The notes under the pieces: model-generated
The model's input: the letters and a program-made list of their open reading frames with translations, nothing else
What the model was told of the DNA's origin: nothing
Database searches by the model: none
Shown: one piece after another, positions 1-12,900 of the stretch
Position numbering within the stretch: the stretch's first letter is position 1
Layout of the letters: each line of letters opens with the position of its first letter
NCBI GenBank assembly: GCA_964036155.1
Contig: OZ038423.1
Span: forward strand, 39,447,249-39,511,248
DNA length: 64,000 bases
Direction: 5' to 3'
DNA from: Diploscapter coronatus
Taxonomy: Eukaryota; Nematoda; Chromadorea; Rhabditida; Rhabditidae
Program-made: the position numbers and the translations under genes

Positions 1-543
1 CTTATTTTTCGTCTTTTTTCTCTTCAATTCAAACGTTCTTTCACTGCTGTTTTGGTAACGAACAAATGGGTTTGCGGGTTGCCATTCACAAATAATTTCC
101 AAATTGCCTATGTATTGAGATGCTGAGAAGAGCCGTCCGAAATACGGCACTCGAAATTATGCGCGCAGGTCGGAAAAATTGGAGAAATTCACGAAAATGT
201 CTGGAATAGGCCACTAGAAATTTGCGGGATTTGCAGCTTTCGATAGAAATTTTTATCGCTTATCTCATTATGAAAAAGTCGCATAAGAAAGAAGGAAGTT
301 TGTTTGATGAAATGCTGAATAATGAGAGGTGCAAAATTTAATGAGAAAAATTGAAAATTTAGAAGATGCTATATCATTACATACAAATTTAGGATGACGT
401 TTGCTAAGAGTAATTTATTTTCTATACTATGTTGCACATGTACGATGTAATGATTGTAACTACTTTTCACGACTGACTAAAATTTGAATCGGAGAAAAGT
501 ATTATTATAATAAACATAATCAATTATAAAACAAATAACTTAC
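1..543. other. Left-edge non-coding stretch
   Basis: AT-rich sequence that I read as intron of the PPP1R16-like gene on the minus strand, because a splice donor (GTAAGT on the minus strand, 538-543) opens it. No further coding exon can be supported here, so the rest of that gene should lie off the left edge. Confidence 0.4.
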
Positions 544-620
544 TTGGCCAGAGCAATTCTGTCCTGCGGCGTCATGCGCTCGATCTCCGGCAACTCGGAC
601 ACCAAATCCTGATGATCCAT
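544..620 (-). CDS. Partial first coding exon, PPP1R16 (MYPT3/TIMAP)-like protein phosphatase 1 regulatory subunit
   Basis: On the minus strand an exon begins after a TTTTCAG acceptor (exon edge at 640). Its first ATG is at 620 and it ends at a GTAAGT donor after 544. The visible peptide starts MDHQDLVSELPEIERMTPQD and continues R-I-A-L-A. This resembles the N-terminus of PPP1R16A/B and MYPT-75D, where a short acidic segment precedes a MSTQERL-type motif, the KVxF PP1-docking site and ankyrin repeats. Those members target PP1 catalytic subunit to membranes, often through a C-terminal prenyl group. Only about 25 residues are visible, and neither the docking motif nor ankyrin repeats fall inside the window, so the family call rests on a short similarity from memory. 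Another protein with a similar N-terminus is possible. Confidence 0.4.
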
Positions 621-823
621 TTCGGGAGCGATTATTGGACCTGAAAACAAATCGATTGCAGTCGATATTCGAAATTAAATTCAAATTTCTATGTTTTAAA
701 AGTGGTCGACAAACGTTCATTTCTTTCCGAACTTTCATAATCAACGAGAAATAAAACTTCTAAAACGAGAAATCCTTTCTTTTCAGTGTGACTGATAAAA
801 ATAGAAGAAAGTAAAACGTTTAC

Positions 824-990
824 CTATAGATGGAAATTGAGCTCCGATCGATGGATATTGTTTTCCGAGTAATTCACCTGCTTCTCGCCTCTTCGCTTTG
901 CACCTCCAAAACACGTGTCTCTGTGCCGCAGGTCAGACGCCGATGCAAATCACAAATCCAAATTGATTCAGAAAAAATGGTGAGTAAAAA
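824..990 (-). other. Probable 5' leader exon of the PPP1R16-like gene
   Basis: A GC-richer patch in AT-rich surroundings ends, on the minus strand, in a good donor (CTATAG followed by GTAAAC, junction at 823/824). Splicing from there to the acceptor at 641 would place it directly upstream of the first coding exon. It contains a perfect E-box (CACGTG, 912-917). The upper boundary is a guess. No reading frame through it is convincing, so I treat it as untranslated leader or promoter. Confidence 0.35.
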
Positions 991-3900
991 AGTGGTCGCT
1001 TCAAGAAGAAATCCAGAAATCGGTAAAAATCACAGGATCCTCGTGCGAATAAAAATGTAGAAATAGTGAATTTGAATAGGTTATCTGAAACAAATTTTTA
1101 CTTTAGTGAAATTTTATGTAATAATAAGGTTATGAGCGTTTCATGGAGCATTTTTCGAAAATTTCTATGGTCAAAATTTGCTGTGAAAAGTCATGATTTT
1201 TTCTATTCAATAGAAATTTGAAATTATTGATTGATTCGTAATGAATCATGATTTTTTTCTAGAAACCAAATATTTTACCTCAATAAAATTATCAGCAATC
1301 GTCAAGTTATCTTCTTTTCCACCGTTCATTCGCCGGCTGGCATCTCCGAAAATCGGTAAACTTCCAAATTGCGAATAGTTCTAGACCTTCCAAATTCAGG
1401 TTCAAAAATCACACAGTCAACCGATCTGAAAGTTCATAAAATTAACATGAATTTTATCAAGTATCAAAGCAGATGATAGAAATAGACGATAAAACCGGAT
1501 GGAATAAATTTTTAAATTCTATTAAGAAGGTCGGTCAAAAAACCCCTGGCTCCAAAATAGGCAAATGGGTGGCTGATTCAATGTGTACAATGCGTTTCGC
1601 AGTGCTCACAAAATGAGCGAAATAGTGTGAAGAAAGGAAACAGAAAAATGACAGATAAATTGATAAGATTGATAAATCAATGGGGCTGAATCGTCATTCC
1701 ATCAAAAGGGAAAGAAAGGATCAAAGCAACTAAGTGATAATCTGATAAATGATAAAGAGTGCAGTCATAAAAATTATGCGGGAGAATTGAAGAAAAATTG
1801 CCAAGCTTCACCCAATAGCTTATTATCAATAGCAATTTTAAGAAGAATGTCCTTTTACCATTTCCCAATCTATTAATCTACCACTAATTAGATGAAATTG
1901 ACCAGAACACTTGATACGAAACACAATTTTAAAACACAAAGAGTGTTCCTCAAATTTTGTCGAAAGCGAAGGAGAAACAATAAACATTCGTGTATGCGCG
2001 TGGATGAAAATACCAAGGGATTATAATTCCCAAAGTGCGAAACAATTATGACTAAGCTTTCCATGTTTTGACTGATTGATAAAGCCATAATCATGATCGG
2101 AATATTATTCAAGTCGATGATAATTAGATTTTAGTTCGAAGCTAAATTATAGCACTAGTAGCATAACAAAAATAATTATTTTTGTAAAAGAAACCAAATT
2201 CATATCTTCAGTTCATTTAGCTCATGCGCTATCATAAAATACTAGCCAGACAATACAAATTCATTATTGCGGATAAAATACTCGCTTGCGTGCAAATCTA
2301 TATCCTAAATTACAGGTCTTTTCTATAATTTATTCGCTTCTGCTGCAGTTGCAGGTGCTCTTCGCAGATGAATTGCGGGCTAATCGCGGATAAAATCAGG
2401 CAGCTCTTAGAGATTTCGAAAAATTGCTTGCAAATATTTTTCCTAGCCCTAAATCTTATGTATCTCCTAATAAGTGATAATAAATTGAAAGAAATTTTAA
2501 GATAAATCAAAAGATATAAATCGAGGAAGGTAATTTCCGAAGACCAAAGTAAAACAAGGTGATATTTTGGCCCGAAAATTAGCAAAGAAGATGCATTTTG
2601 TGCAATTTTATGCAGGAAGTGATTGCCAGAAATCTTGCAAAAATGCAGAGAAAGATGAAAAGTCAGAAAACTGAAAGTCGAGTAAACCTAGTGAAAAGTG
2701 GATCCTTTTATCCTAAAGTAACGAATATATTATGTTTCATGAATGGAATATTTAGTATGGGAATGTAGCCGGTGAACGGCATAATTTAGCAGTAAGAAAA
2801 GTTACTGCTCCTAGCAAAATGGATTGTAAATTAAGACTTGATATCATCGTTTTAGTTCAGAAAAACGCATAAAAATAGAAAGAAAGTCGATTTTTGCCCT
2901 AAAAAAAACGAAGATCAACTCTCAAAACACGCTATCATTTCACTGCACAAAGAGTGCGTAAACATTTAGCAATTTAAGAGTAAGAACACAGAAAAGGGTA
3001 ATAAAATGGGTGTGTAAAAAGGGCCAAAATTGATTTTTCGATTCGAAACTCGTCAGAATTATTGAGAAAAAAGTCAAAGGCAGATTGTGTCATGTAAAAG
3101 ATAAAATTTTAATTTGAAACAAATGCGGTGATCTTGAACGATATCCATAGAAAAGGGTATAAACTATTTTCTGATAATAATCGGATCTAAACCTAAATTA
3201 ATCATCACAATATGAAAAATGTGATCATAAAAGATTTCCATGAAGAAAAAAAGAATCTTATTTCAAGAAAGATAAAAATGAGTAGCGATTTTGAATGATA
3301 CTCAAAGCAACGGGGTAAAAATGAGATACCTCGTAAGGACCGGCTGCAAATAATCAACTGACTGGCCAATACCTCTAGTGGGCCTTTCTGGGCACAGGTT
3401 ATATTTTCCTCTCTCAAATGCCTCTCTCATAGACACTATAGACACTAGATAAACAAACTAATCGATTCGGGCAAAGAATACGGGTAAATGAGAGGTCCAA
3501 AGATGGAAAGAAAGGAAGAAGCTTGGGGAAGAAAGGGAACGGAAGGGGAAGGGAAGGGAGACCCAGAAGCCTCCCCCATTCAGGGCTCGTTTAGACCAAC
3601 GACTCTAGCTCAGTTACTTCTTAGGCCTTGTCTAAATCCCACTAAACACCTATTTATGTCCTTTAAACAACCCGACTACACGTAAACACATTGCTCGTTT
3701 CAATCACAATCATCCGAAGTAGGATTCCAAGAGGATTTTTTTTGGGATTTAGATCACATCATTCATGTTAAGACAAAGCAAACAAAAGTAATGAAATATT
3801 TAGAATGCGAAAGAAAAAGATTTGGTGATAGTCTAAAATTCGTCAAAAATCTAATCTTTACATAGCATCATTCCTAATCTAATTACCAAATGAATTTTTC

Positions 3901-6900
3901 ATTTCTAACCTCGATTAGGTATATCTCTGCAAAAAGCGTAGGTGGGCATGCAGATTAGACAATTCTTAAAGATTTTTGCTCAAAACTAATGATGCTGATA
4001 CCTATATTTGGAATAGGGGGATGAAATAATAGCTTTTCTCTATGAAATCGGGTATAATCGCTATAATTTCTGGTCCCAAAAGAATAAACTTATGTCAGTA
4101 ATATCCGTATTTCTGTGATATAGTGGCCTAAGAAACATTATGTCGTAGACTAATTGTAACATTACTTTTCCTATGTTATTTCTTCAAGCCTAACTTCTTC
4201 ACCGAACCTATAAAGCCTTTCTGTCTTTCTATCAGTCATTATGTTGTCAGTCGCATATTCGATAGATAAATAATAAGAATAACAAATAAAGAGAAAAAGG
4301 TGGATGAAGCTACGTAATGGAGATTAAGGATTAAATCAAAACATAACATACTGAAAGAAAGACACTTGTTATATTTAGAAGATAGTAGATAAATAGTAAA
4401 TGATTGATGAAAGTCAAAATAACTTTCAAAAATAATTTTTCGTCAAGTTTTCAAATTTATAAAATTAGATAATGAATTTTTGATCATGCTACTTTGTTTT
4501 CCACCCAAATCTGGCCTTAGCTTCCATTTTCTCTCGATTTCAACTCTTTCTGGCCTATTGAGGCGAAATATAGCAAAATTATTGCAAAGAAGATAGTCAT
4601 AACCGCTGCTAAATGACGTTTCTAAACCCAACATACTACCACCACTGTGCTACAGTCGCCTTACTTTGCACGACATCTAAAGCTTGATGAGTCAAGGAAG
4701 AGAGGAGCGAGGGAATGTTTGAAAATGGGAGAACGAATGAGAAGTTAGAAAATTGAAAGCCAAAGTCAGAGATGAATGAAAAACGGTATATTTAAAAGAG
4801 CAACTACAGACACAAAATAATTTAGATAGAAAGTAATGTCTAAACATTCAGCATAATTAAAACCGAGAAAATTACTTTTGGCAGGGAGAAAATTAAACGA
4901 ATTATTAATTCATTGTCGATGCAATTCCAAATGCCAATGAAAAATGAAAAGCTAAAATGCTCAATTCGTCGGAAAAGTTTGAGAAAGTTTTTTGATGAAG
5001 TAGATGAAAATAGGAATAAAATTTTCCCAGCCATTTTGAGCATTTTCAGAGTTTCACATAATCCTACAATCTCCTACTTACGCCCACATGAAGAAAAGTT
5101 GCGATTGAAAAGCTCTGAATGAATGTAAGAAAGGAAGGTTTTGTATTTCATACAAGAGCAAAATAAGCAAATCCGGATCAAAATGTTGTTCTCTTTATAT
5201 TGCCCTTTATATTCTATTGTCGATAAAAAGGAACAGAGATTTGAAATGAAAGGGATAGAATTTCCTTATGCCCTGCACTTTTCAAGCGTAAAATTCCCAC
5301 GGGCAAAATTTATGAATGGGCACATTCTTGAGCGTGACTTTTCCATGTCAAACGTAGAATTTTTAAAGGTGCTTTTAAACTTGAATGCGAATAAATTATT
5401 CGCAGAAAAGTTCGAATTTCTGAGTCATCATAAAATGAGTAAATGTAGCTAAAATGGATCAGAATGGCAAGAGGTTAGCTTGCTTTTGAATATTCATGAG
5501 AGCTTTATGGAGCGAAAATCAGATAAAATGATCTTTAGAGCAAACGATACGACGCATTTCGGATAAAATTTATAATATCGATTTGAAAAATAAAATGGAA
5601 CCAACCTTTTAGCTTATTATTATTCGCCAAAAGTGTCATAAAAATCTAGCTATTCCACTAGAATGCCGTAAAAGTGCAATATCCTTTCATCAGCCTATTT
5701 TTCCTCGATTAAAAACTCGAAATGGCTGCACTCGTTAATCGCGTAAAATAAAGCATAAATTTATCGAAGGGTAATTTTACCCCAAGTCGCTTTCACTTTG
5801 AAAAACTGGCACTAAATAATTTGCCTAATGTGGAGACGAACAATTGTTTGTTGAGAGGCGTGAAAATGCAAAATAAGCGTGGGGCGGTAAGTGCGGGGAT
5901 AAAATATTCAGCGAGCCGCTGCAAAATCTCGAGAAAGATGCTTGTTGCGCATAGCCTCTGGGCTCAGGACTCGGGGCACGAGTGGAGTAGGTCTCGGGGA
6001 GGGAAAAGAAGGAGAAAGCAAGGAAGGAGGGGAGACTAAAGGATCGAGAGACTCTTTCGCTGCATCTTCTTTACCTCATTTCCCACTTTGTTCACTTTCT
6101 TGCCGCTCTTCTCGTCTTCTTGAAATTCCTCGCGAGCTGTTTCTCGCTCTGAAACTATTTCTTCGTTCCGACAACATCATTTCATGCCAGAGTTCCTTAT
6201 GCTTTTGTTTTTTCGAGTTTCGTTTAGAAAAAAATATTTTCAATTTTTAGAAGAAGAATAATATACTAGTATCAAAGCTGATCTTCACTATAAATAAAAG
6301 ATCGCGAAATTTGCACTTCAAAATAAAAGAAAAATCCGTACACATTTCGATTTTCATGTTCAAAGTTCAAGAAATCACTGCTCGGTCATGATTTCCTTTC
6401 ATTTCTAGTTCAAGTAAGTATTTCTTTCCCGTATTTAGTTTATCCTTCTTCTCCATTCCTTGCAAGGAGAAGCGCACCATGTTTTTGCTTCACATTCCGA
6501 CAGCTCATTCCTGTTTCATCTTCTCAGCCCCTTTCTTGAGTTATACCTAATTAACTCTCCTATCTTTTCTGCTCTCTTCAAATTACTAACTATTTTCCCG
6601 CTTTTATGTTGCATGCCAAAGTGAGGAATTGTGCATAGGAATCTCAATCTAAATGATCGGTTAGATCTTCTTTTTCTGCCTGAAAATCTCCGCGCTTCGA
6701 TATATATTTCTAAAAATGGGCACAAAGGTTTTATGGGAATTAAGGAACTCAAGAATTACATCATTCGTGTCCAAAAATGGCGGGAGGAGAATGAAATTTC
6801 ATTCACTCAACACAAGATGTCTTTGATTTCTTATTTCCGGAGTAAAATATTACAATAGAGGATTTTCTAAACTAAATTCTAGGAAGTTGATTTGAGCCGA

Positions 6901-9900
6901 ATTTGCCTTTCATCAAATTAAAAAAGTCATGATGATAATTTTCAAAAGCAAAATCTAGGATAAAACTAAGTGACCAAATAAAATTACTCTATGATCACAT
7001 TCAAGTTTAAATTTTGTCAAAATAGATGATGAGACGTTCAAAATACGCGATGCTCTCTATGTTCAATTATCTCATTCTCCATTCTCATTTACTGCAGAAC
7101 AATAAGCAGAAAGGAAAGCGAAAAGAGCCTACAAATTCTATTCTCAAAGTTAGTCTCTCCTCTCACAAGACTGGGATCCAATTGCAACCCTGCAGTCAAC
7201 GAATGAACGAATGGACATAGCAAAACAACAACCCGAATATCGACTATCATATGCAGGACAAAGAATGCTGGATTATCAGTGGTTGAAGAGAATGGAAAAT
7301 ACTAGTGAAAAACAACTTTCGATTATAATAAAAAACTACAATGTTGTAGTTCAGAAAGTTATAGCGATTCTAGAATTTTTGAAAACTAAAATTCAAAATG
7401 GTGATTTTCAGAGATTAATGATGACAATGAGCGTCTCAATTTTTGATAAATAAAGGTTAAAAACAGCTGAATTTGACCGTCAAGTTTCCTTCTACCGAAC
7501 CCCCAAATGTACTAAATTGGTCAAAGCGCTCATTCAGAACAACAATTCTCATGAATTTTTGGCGACATTGCAACACAAATGAATGAATGATTAAACTACA
7601 TTTAAGCAGAATTTTATCGAAAATCCAAAGCAAAATGGAAATCCTCAGGTTTTCACCTCAAAAATGAAATATGATCGAGAAGAATGATTAATGAGGCACT
7701 AAAATCTTGACAAGTTTGGTAAGCAACCAAAATTTAGAGAGAAAATATCGATGAAGAAGATAAGCCTGACTTCACTCTAGTTTTTATCACTGCTTCCGTC
7801 TAGAAAAATGGAAATCTTTTGAGGAAGGTACGAGCGTTTATCAATACAAATTGGCTGAAACTGGTATCGATGCAAATTGAATCAAAGTGGTCCAATGGAC
7901 ATTTTTGGAAGCGAAACAAGGAGAGGACCAGGGCATTTTGCAGTCGAGTTCAATTGAATTGCCTTGTATCCAGACACGGAGACAGAAGACTGACTGGTTG
8001 GGGGTCGCTTTTTGACTGGGGAGAAGCTAGGCGATGGCAATGGCAATAGGTTGACTTCAAAACATAACTCACGACTAAAGACTGCACTGGTGTGAGAAAC
8101 AAATGCAGAAATATGCCGCGTATTACGATCAGTGACAAATGGGGCAGGAAAACACGCATAAATCGAGGCATAGGCATGAAAGTGTGCCTGAAAGGGCATG
8201 AAATGGAGCAAATCAAACTTCTTGCAGCAAAGCAAAGAAGGAAAGGGAGTCAATTTGGCAGGGTAAACAAGGAAAAATGTGAATGAAGGGCCTTGCAAGC
8301 TAGTGCTGCAAAGAGGAAATAAGAAAATTAGGAATGTTTGGAGATCAGGAAGTATGAAGATTCTGACCATAGAAAATGTTCTAGTTCAACTAGAAAGACA
8401 AAGAAGATCAATCGGAAAGTTCATTCAATTTGAAGTAGAAATAGTCTCTTGAATTAACCACCAATGTGTAGTATTCACAACTTTATATTCCTTCCTTACG
8501 CTCTAGCTTTACATTTCGATGAATTCCCCAGCAAGTTCCAAAATAGCTTTGATGGAGAAAAAATATTTGAGAGAATTTGCTAAAAATTCTCTTACACATG
8601 ATTGATCCAGAAAATCGATGGATTTTCCAAAAGGAGAAAGAACGACTCCCCAATGGACACTCTGTCGTATTTGTGAATTGAGGATGTTCATTTTAACCCA
8701 TCCATGCAGAGATGCAAAAAAGCACTCGCCTCAATCCGACTCGACTTCACTTTGACTTCAACATCATCCTCATTCCCTCTCCCTTCCAAAGGCCTAATTT
8801 CGTAAAGTCCCGTCTTCTCTTCCCATCTTCACTAGCGCCTTTCCATTTCTACTACTCTATCGAGAATTCACCTAGTCCATAGATCCCCGATTTGCAATGT
8901 TTATCGATTCAAAAAAGAATAGTGCTGTCAGGTAAACAATATGGATGAACTCTTTAAAAAAAATCATCGCATTTCTCCCCACTAACATATTTGACTCAAT
9001 AACAAATGTTGGAATGAAAGACCTCAAAGTCGAAGATCAGGTTCTATTGAAATGACAATGCGAATTGACTTCAGGAAAGCTATTGACTGTCGACAGTACA
9101 TGGGAGGAGTTATTTGAGAAGTGACGAAAATAATTCCGAGATTGGGAGTTGAGATATTTACAATGAAGAAAGAACGAGTTGTGCGAATGGTCTTGGAAAA
9201 TCCATCAAAATTTCGATTGGCGAATCATGAAAAATTGATGAATTTTACCTGAAATAACACTACAAGATTGATAGTAAATCTAAAAAAATGATTTTCGTTC
9301 ATTGAAATTCGACGCTCTTCAATATTTAGTAAATGAAGACTAGCCTTTTACAAAATTCAAAAACTAAGACGAAAAACCAAAATACGCATATTTTAACTAA
9401 TAAAAAATCGATATTCTTCTCTGGGAAGTGCGATAAAGTTTCGCCTTCTAATCGCTAATCAGAGAATCGCATCAGCATTAGAACCAAACAGTCAGACAGA
9501 AACAGTCTGATTGCCCGCAGCTTCTGTTGCCTTATCTTTCCCTCTCTTTATCACTTTGCTCCCACTTTCTCCCCATCTTTCTTCCCACTTTTCCTCCCAC
9601 CTTCGTTCTCACTTCGATGCTAAATCTCCCTAATCATTATCGCTTTTGGACTGCTTCATTAGAGAGAACACGAATCAGAGATACGAAAAAGATGCCAGAA
9701 ATAGGAAGAAAAGATGAAAAGCAATCAGAGCGAAGGAATAGTGAAGATAATGGAGAGTGTAGAGAAACATAAGAAAAGAAGGAGGAAAAAGATATAGACA
9801 GACGATATAGGTCAATAACGATTGTAGCCCTATGACGAACGGTAGACGCGAAAAATAAAGGAGGAATTATTAGAGGGAAAAAAGAATAAAAAAGCAAGAG

Positions 9901-12900
9901 AAAGATGAAAGTCAGAAACAAGAAAATAAAAAAAGAAAAGAAATGTGGCGTCAGAGTTTAGTGAACACTATGCAATGGAAATCCGCCATATGGACTTTTA
10001 TCGCACCGAAAAATTTGCAGGAATTTCTCTTAGGTTTGAACGGATTTGGCCGGTCCATAGAAAGATAAAAAATCTCCCAAAATTCTCCAGAAATCCTCAG
10101 AAATGCTTCAATTTTGGTAAGGAAGAGACCTCGGGAGATTCATTTACTGGATGAAAAATGCCTGCAGCAAACATTCGGACATTTGGCCTTAATTTTGCAG
10201 GTCCCTTTTCTCTTTGCGGCTCATTTTCATAAACCAGCATTGCATTTCTTGAATCGACAGAAATAGGGACAGACTTGCGTCAGTAAAATCTTAGAAGAAT
10301 TAGAAGCATAATTTTCTACTTGTTTAAGAATGCGATGATTTCGTTCAATTTTAGCAAAGAAAAAAGAAGGACTATGATCATGATTCAAAAAATTCGATTC
10401 TAATATTAGAACCTTGAGTATTAGTAAAAATAGCTGAAAATTCAAGAAACTTTTATCTGAATAGTATAAAATGCCTAGCTAGTAGTAAAATAATAAATAG
10501 TCGTTCGATATTGAATGTTTTATGTAAAAGTCGCGAATGTTATGAAGAGAGATTAAAGAAAAAGAAAAGTGAATGCATTAGACAGGCCTGAGCCTATAAA
10601 AATGTCGGATTTCATCGCAAATGCAGGGCATGAAATCGTGGAAAATCCGCAAAAATATTCCCCGAAAACTGCATCATTCCAAACATTTCCCGACACATTT
10701 TGCCCGTTTCCGCGATGGTTGCCCGATTTAATACCGACTTTTTGAAAATCACGAGATAAAAATAAAAATAAGAAAAGTGTCTGCGCGCGTAAATTTTTAT
10801 CGCTATCAATTTGTCAAAAATGCCAAATCGGCAAATTCATCGATCAATCAAAAATTTGCCCATGATCATTTTGATTTTGTGTTCAAAAGACGCTTTTTTT
10901 TCAAAGGAAGTTTCGTAATAATTTAGTCAGTCGAAATGAATTCGTTCGAGGGAAATAATCAAACTTTTCAGCCAACTCTAATCGATCGTCTATGTGTTGA
11001 AAGAAGTATCAAACCTCAAAGGCAAATCTTAAAAAAAAAATCAATACTTAAATAGGTTTTAGCAATCGGTAGAAAAGAAATTGTGAGCGTGAACGAGTTT
11101 CAAAATCCTGAATTAGTCATGGACAGGCTATAAAATGGGAACGGCTTTTTGAGAGGCGTCACATTCAAGCAAACAATCTTCAAGGCAGTGTGTCAGAAGG
11201 AACAGTAATGACACTGAACTGATCAGTAGGTCTGATAGATTGATTATTCAAAAGGTATTTTATGGAACATAGAAAATGACTTGAAAAAGTATAAACTCCG
11301 TGATCTGTCCATTGATTTTTGAGACATTTTATTAGGTCATCCAAGAAATTCTTGGAAATTAAAAATTAGCCAACTTCTTTCCATTATACTACCTCTGATC
11401 AGAGAATATGAGAATAGCATTGAAGTCAGAATGCTAATTTTAAAATTCTAACAAAAGAACTTGCTATATGATCCAATCGAGATTCACTTATTCGATCTTG
11501 AAAGCCGAAAAGTTTCAATCTGAATGAAATAATCCTAAATCCGTATTTCAGCGCAATTATCCCAGATAAATCGTACGCAAAATCCCTAATTCTATAATGA
11601 AAGATAGCTCGAAGAAACAGTCCCCGAATAATTTTAAGGAAATTTCGCTAGCTTTCTATTGATTCTTCCATTTTTTCCTTCTCTTCGGAGACTTCTCAAT
11701 TTCTCTTTTGAATGACTCACTCAAGCAATCACTTACATTCAGCATTCGACATACAGTCCTTTCCAAACAAGACCCTAGAATCCACCAGCAGAATGCAAAA
11801 ACGACCCTTCAAATGCAGAAAAACACAACTTAGGGGCATTTCGTGATCAACTTCAGACAAGGATTCAATTCAAAAGTCGAAGATTTAGCTACATTCGCAA
11901 AAACTAACAGTGAAATTATGAATTTTCACGTGAAAAGGATATTCAGAAAGGCCAGAAATTAAAGGAAACAAGTCCTAATTTGTGAAAGATGGGTGTAACT
12001 TTTCAATGGGATTTTCAGTATCAACGATTTACTCGCAAATTTGGAGAAAAATGCAAAATTTGAAAGAGAGAACAAAAATAATAGACATCTTTTCTAATTG
12101 TTGGACCAGAAACATTATTTCCGAGGAAATTAATAGGGAAAGAACGAATATTTCCTACACTAAGATACATTAAGGTACATTACTGCAAATCTCGTCTAAT
12201 GACATGCTTTGGATATAAAAAAAATTGCGCAATGAATCAGCAAGTAAACCACAAGTACTGTAATTTCCACTACAAAAGGTTAGCTATCAGTCAGAAATTG
12301 TTGATTAGAAATTCCGTCCCGACAAAAATCGATAAATCGGAAATGTGAACGCCCAAAGGAAAGCAAAACAGTGGGGGAAAACTTTTAACAGGGCGGGGCG
12401 AAATGGAAGAGAGAAAGATAGAACTGTTTGAAGAGAGCAAGGAAGCAGAGAAAGGGAGAAATAGAGAGGGATTTTGAAATGACAAAGAAGATAGACAGAT
12501 AAAATGAAGTTAGAACTGTAAGATATAGAGTATTGGAAAGAGGAATACAAAAAAGAAGGAAAGTCAGAAGTGACCGTCTTTCGCCTCGCAGCGCTCCCCT
12601 TCTATCGATTGATACAGTTCAATGGAGGAAATAGCAGAGGAAAGAAGGAGAAGGAAAAGAAAACGAGAAATGGAATGAAGGTTGCGCGCATAGATACAGG
12701 TGAGAAAAGAGGAAATAGAGAAAGATAAAATGAAGAAATACTGCTTGGATTAGAGAGAATTAGAGCAATCTCTTTGGAGAAGGATGCAGGTAAAATTATA
12801 GGGCCGAAAGAGACAGGAAAGATGAGAAATAGCATTGGATTTAGATGGATTTTCAGAATATCCTCTACGAAAAATACTTTCGAAATGAGGGAGTAGAAAG

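Noticed and set aside
7882..8370. 162-codon ORF on the minus strand, the longest uninterrupted frame in the gene-poor region
   Set aside because: Phe/Leu/Ser/Pro-rich composition typical of pyrimidine-rich chance frames, no domain, no sign of flanking splice sites; an overlapping frame is almost as long.
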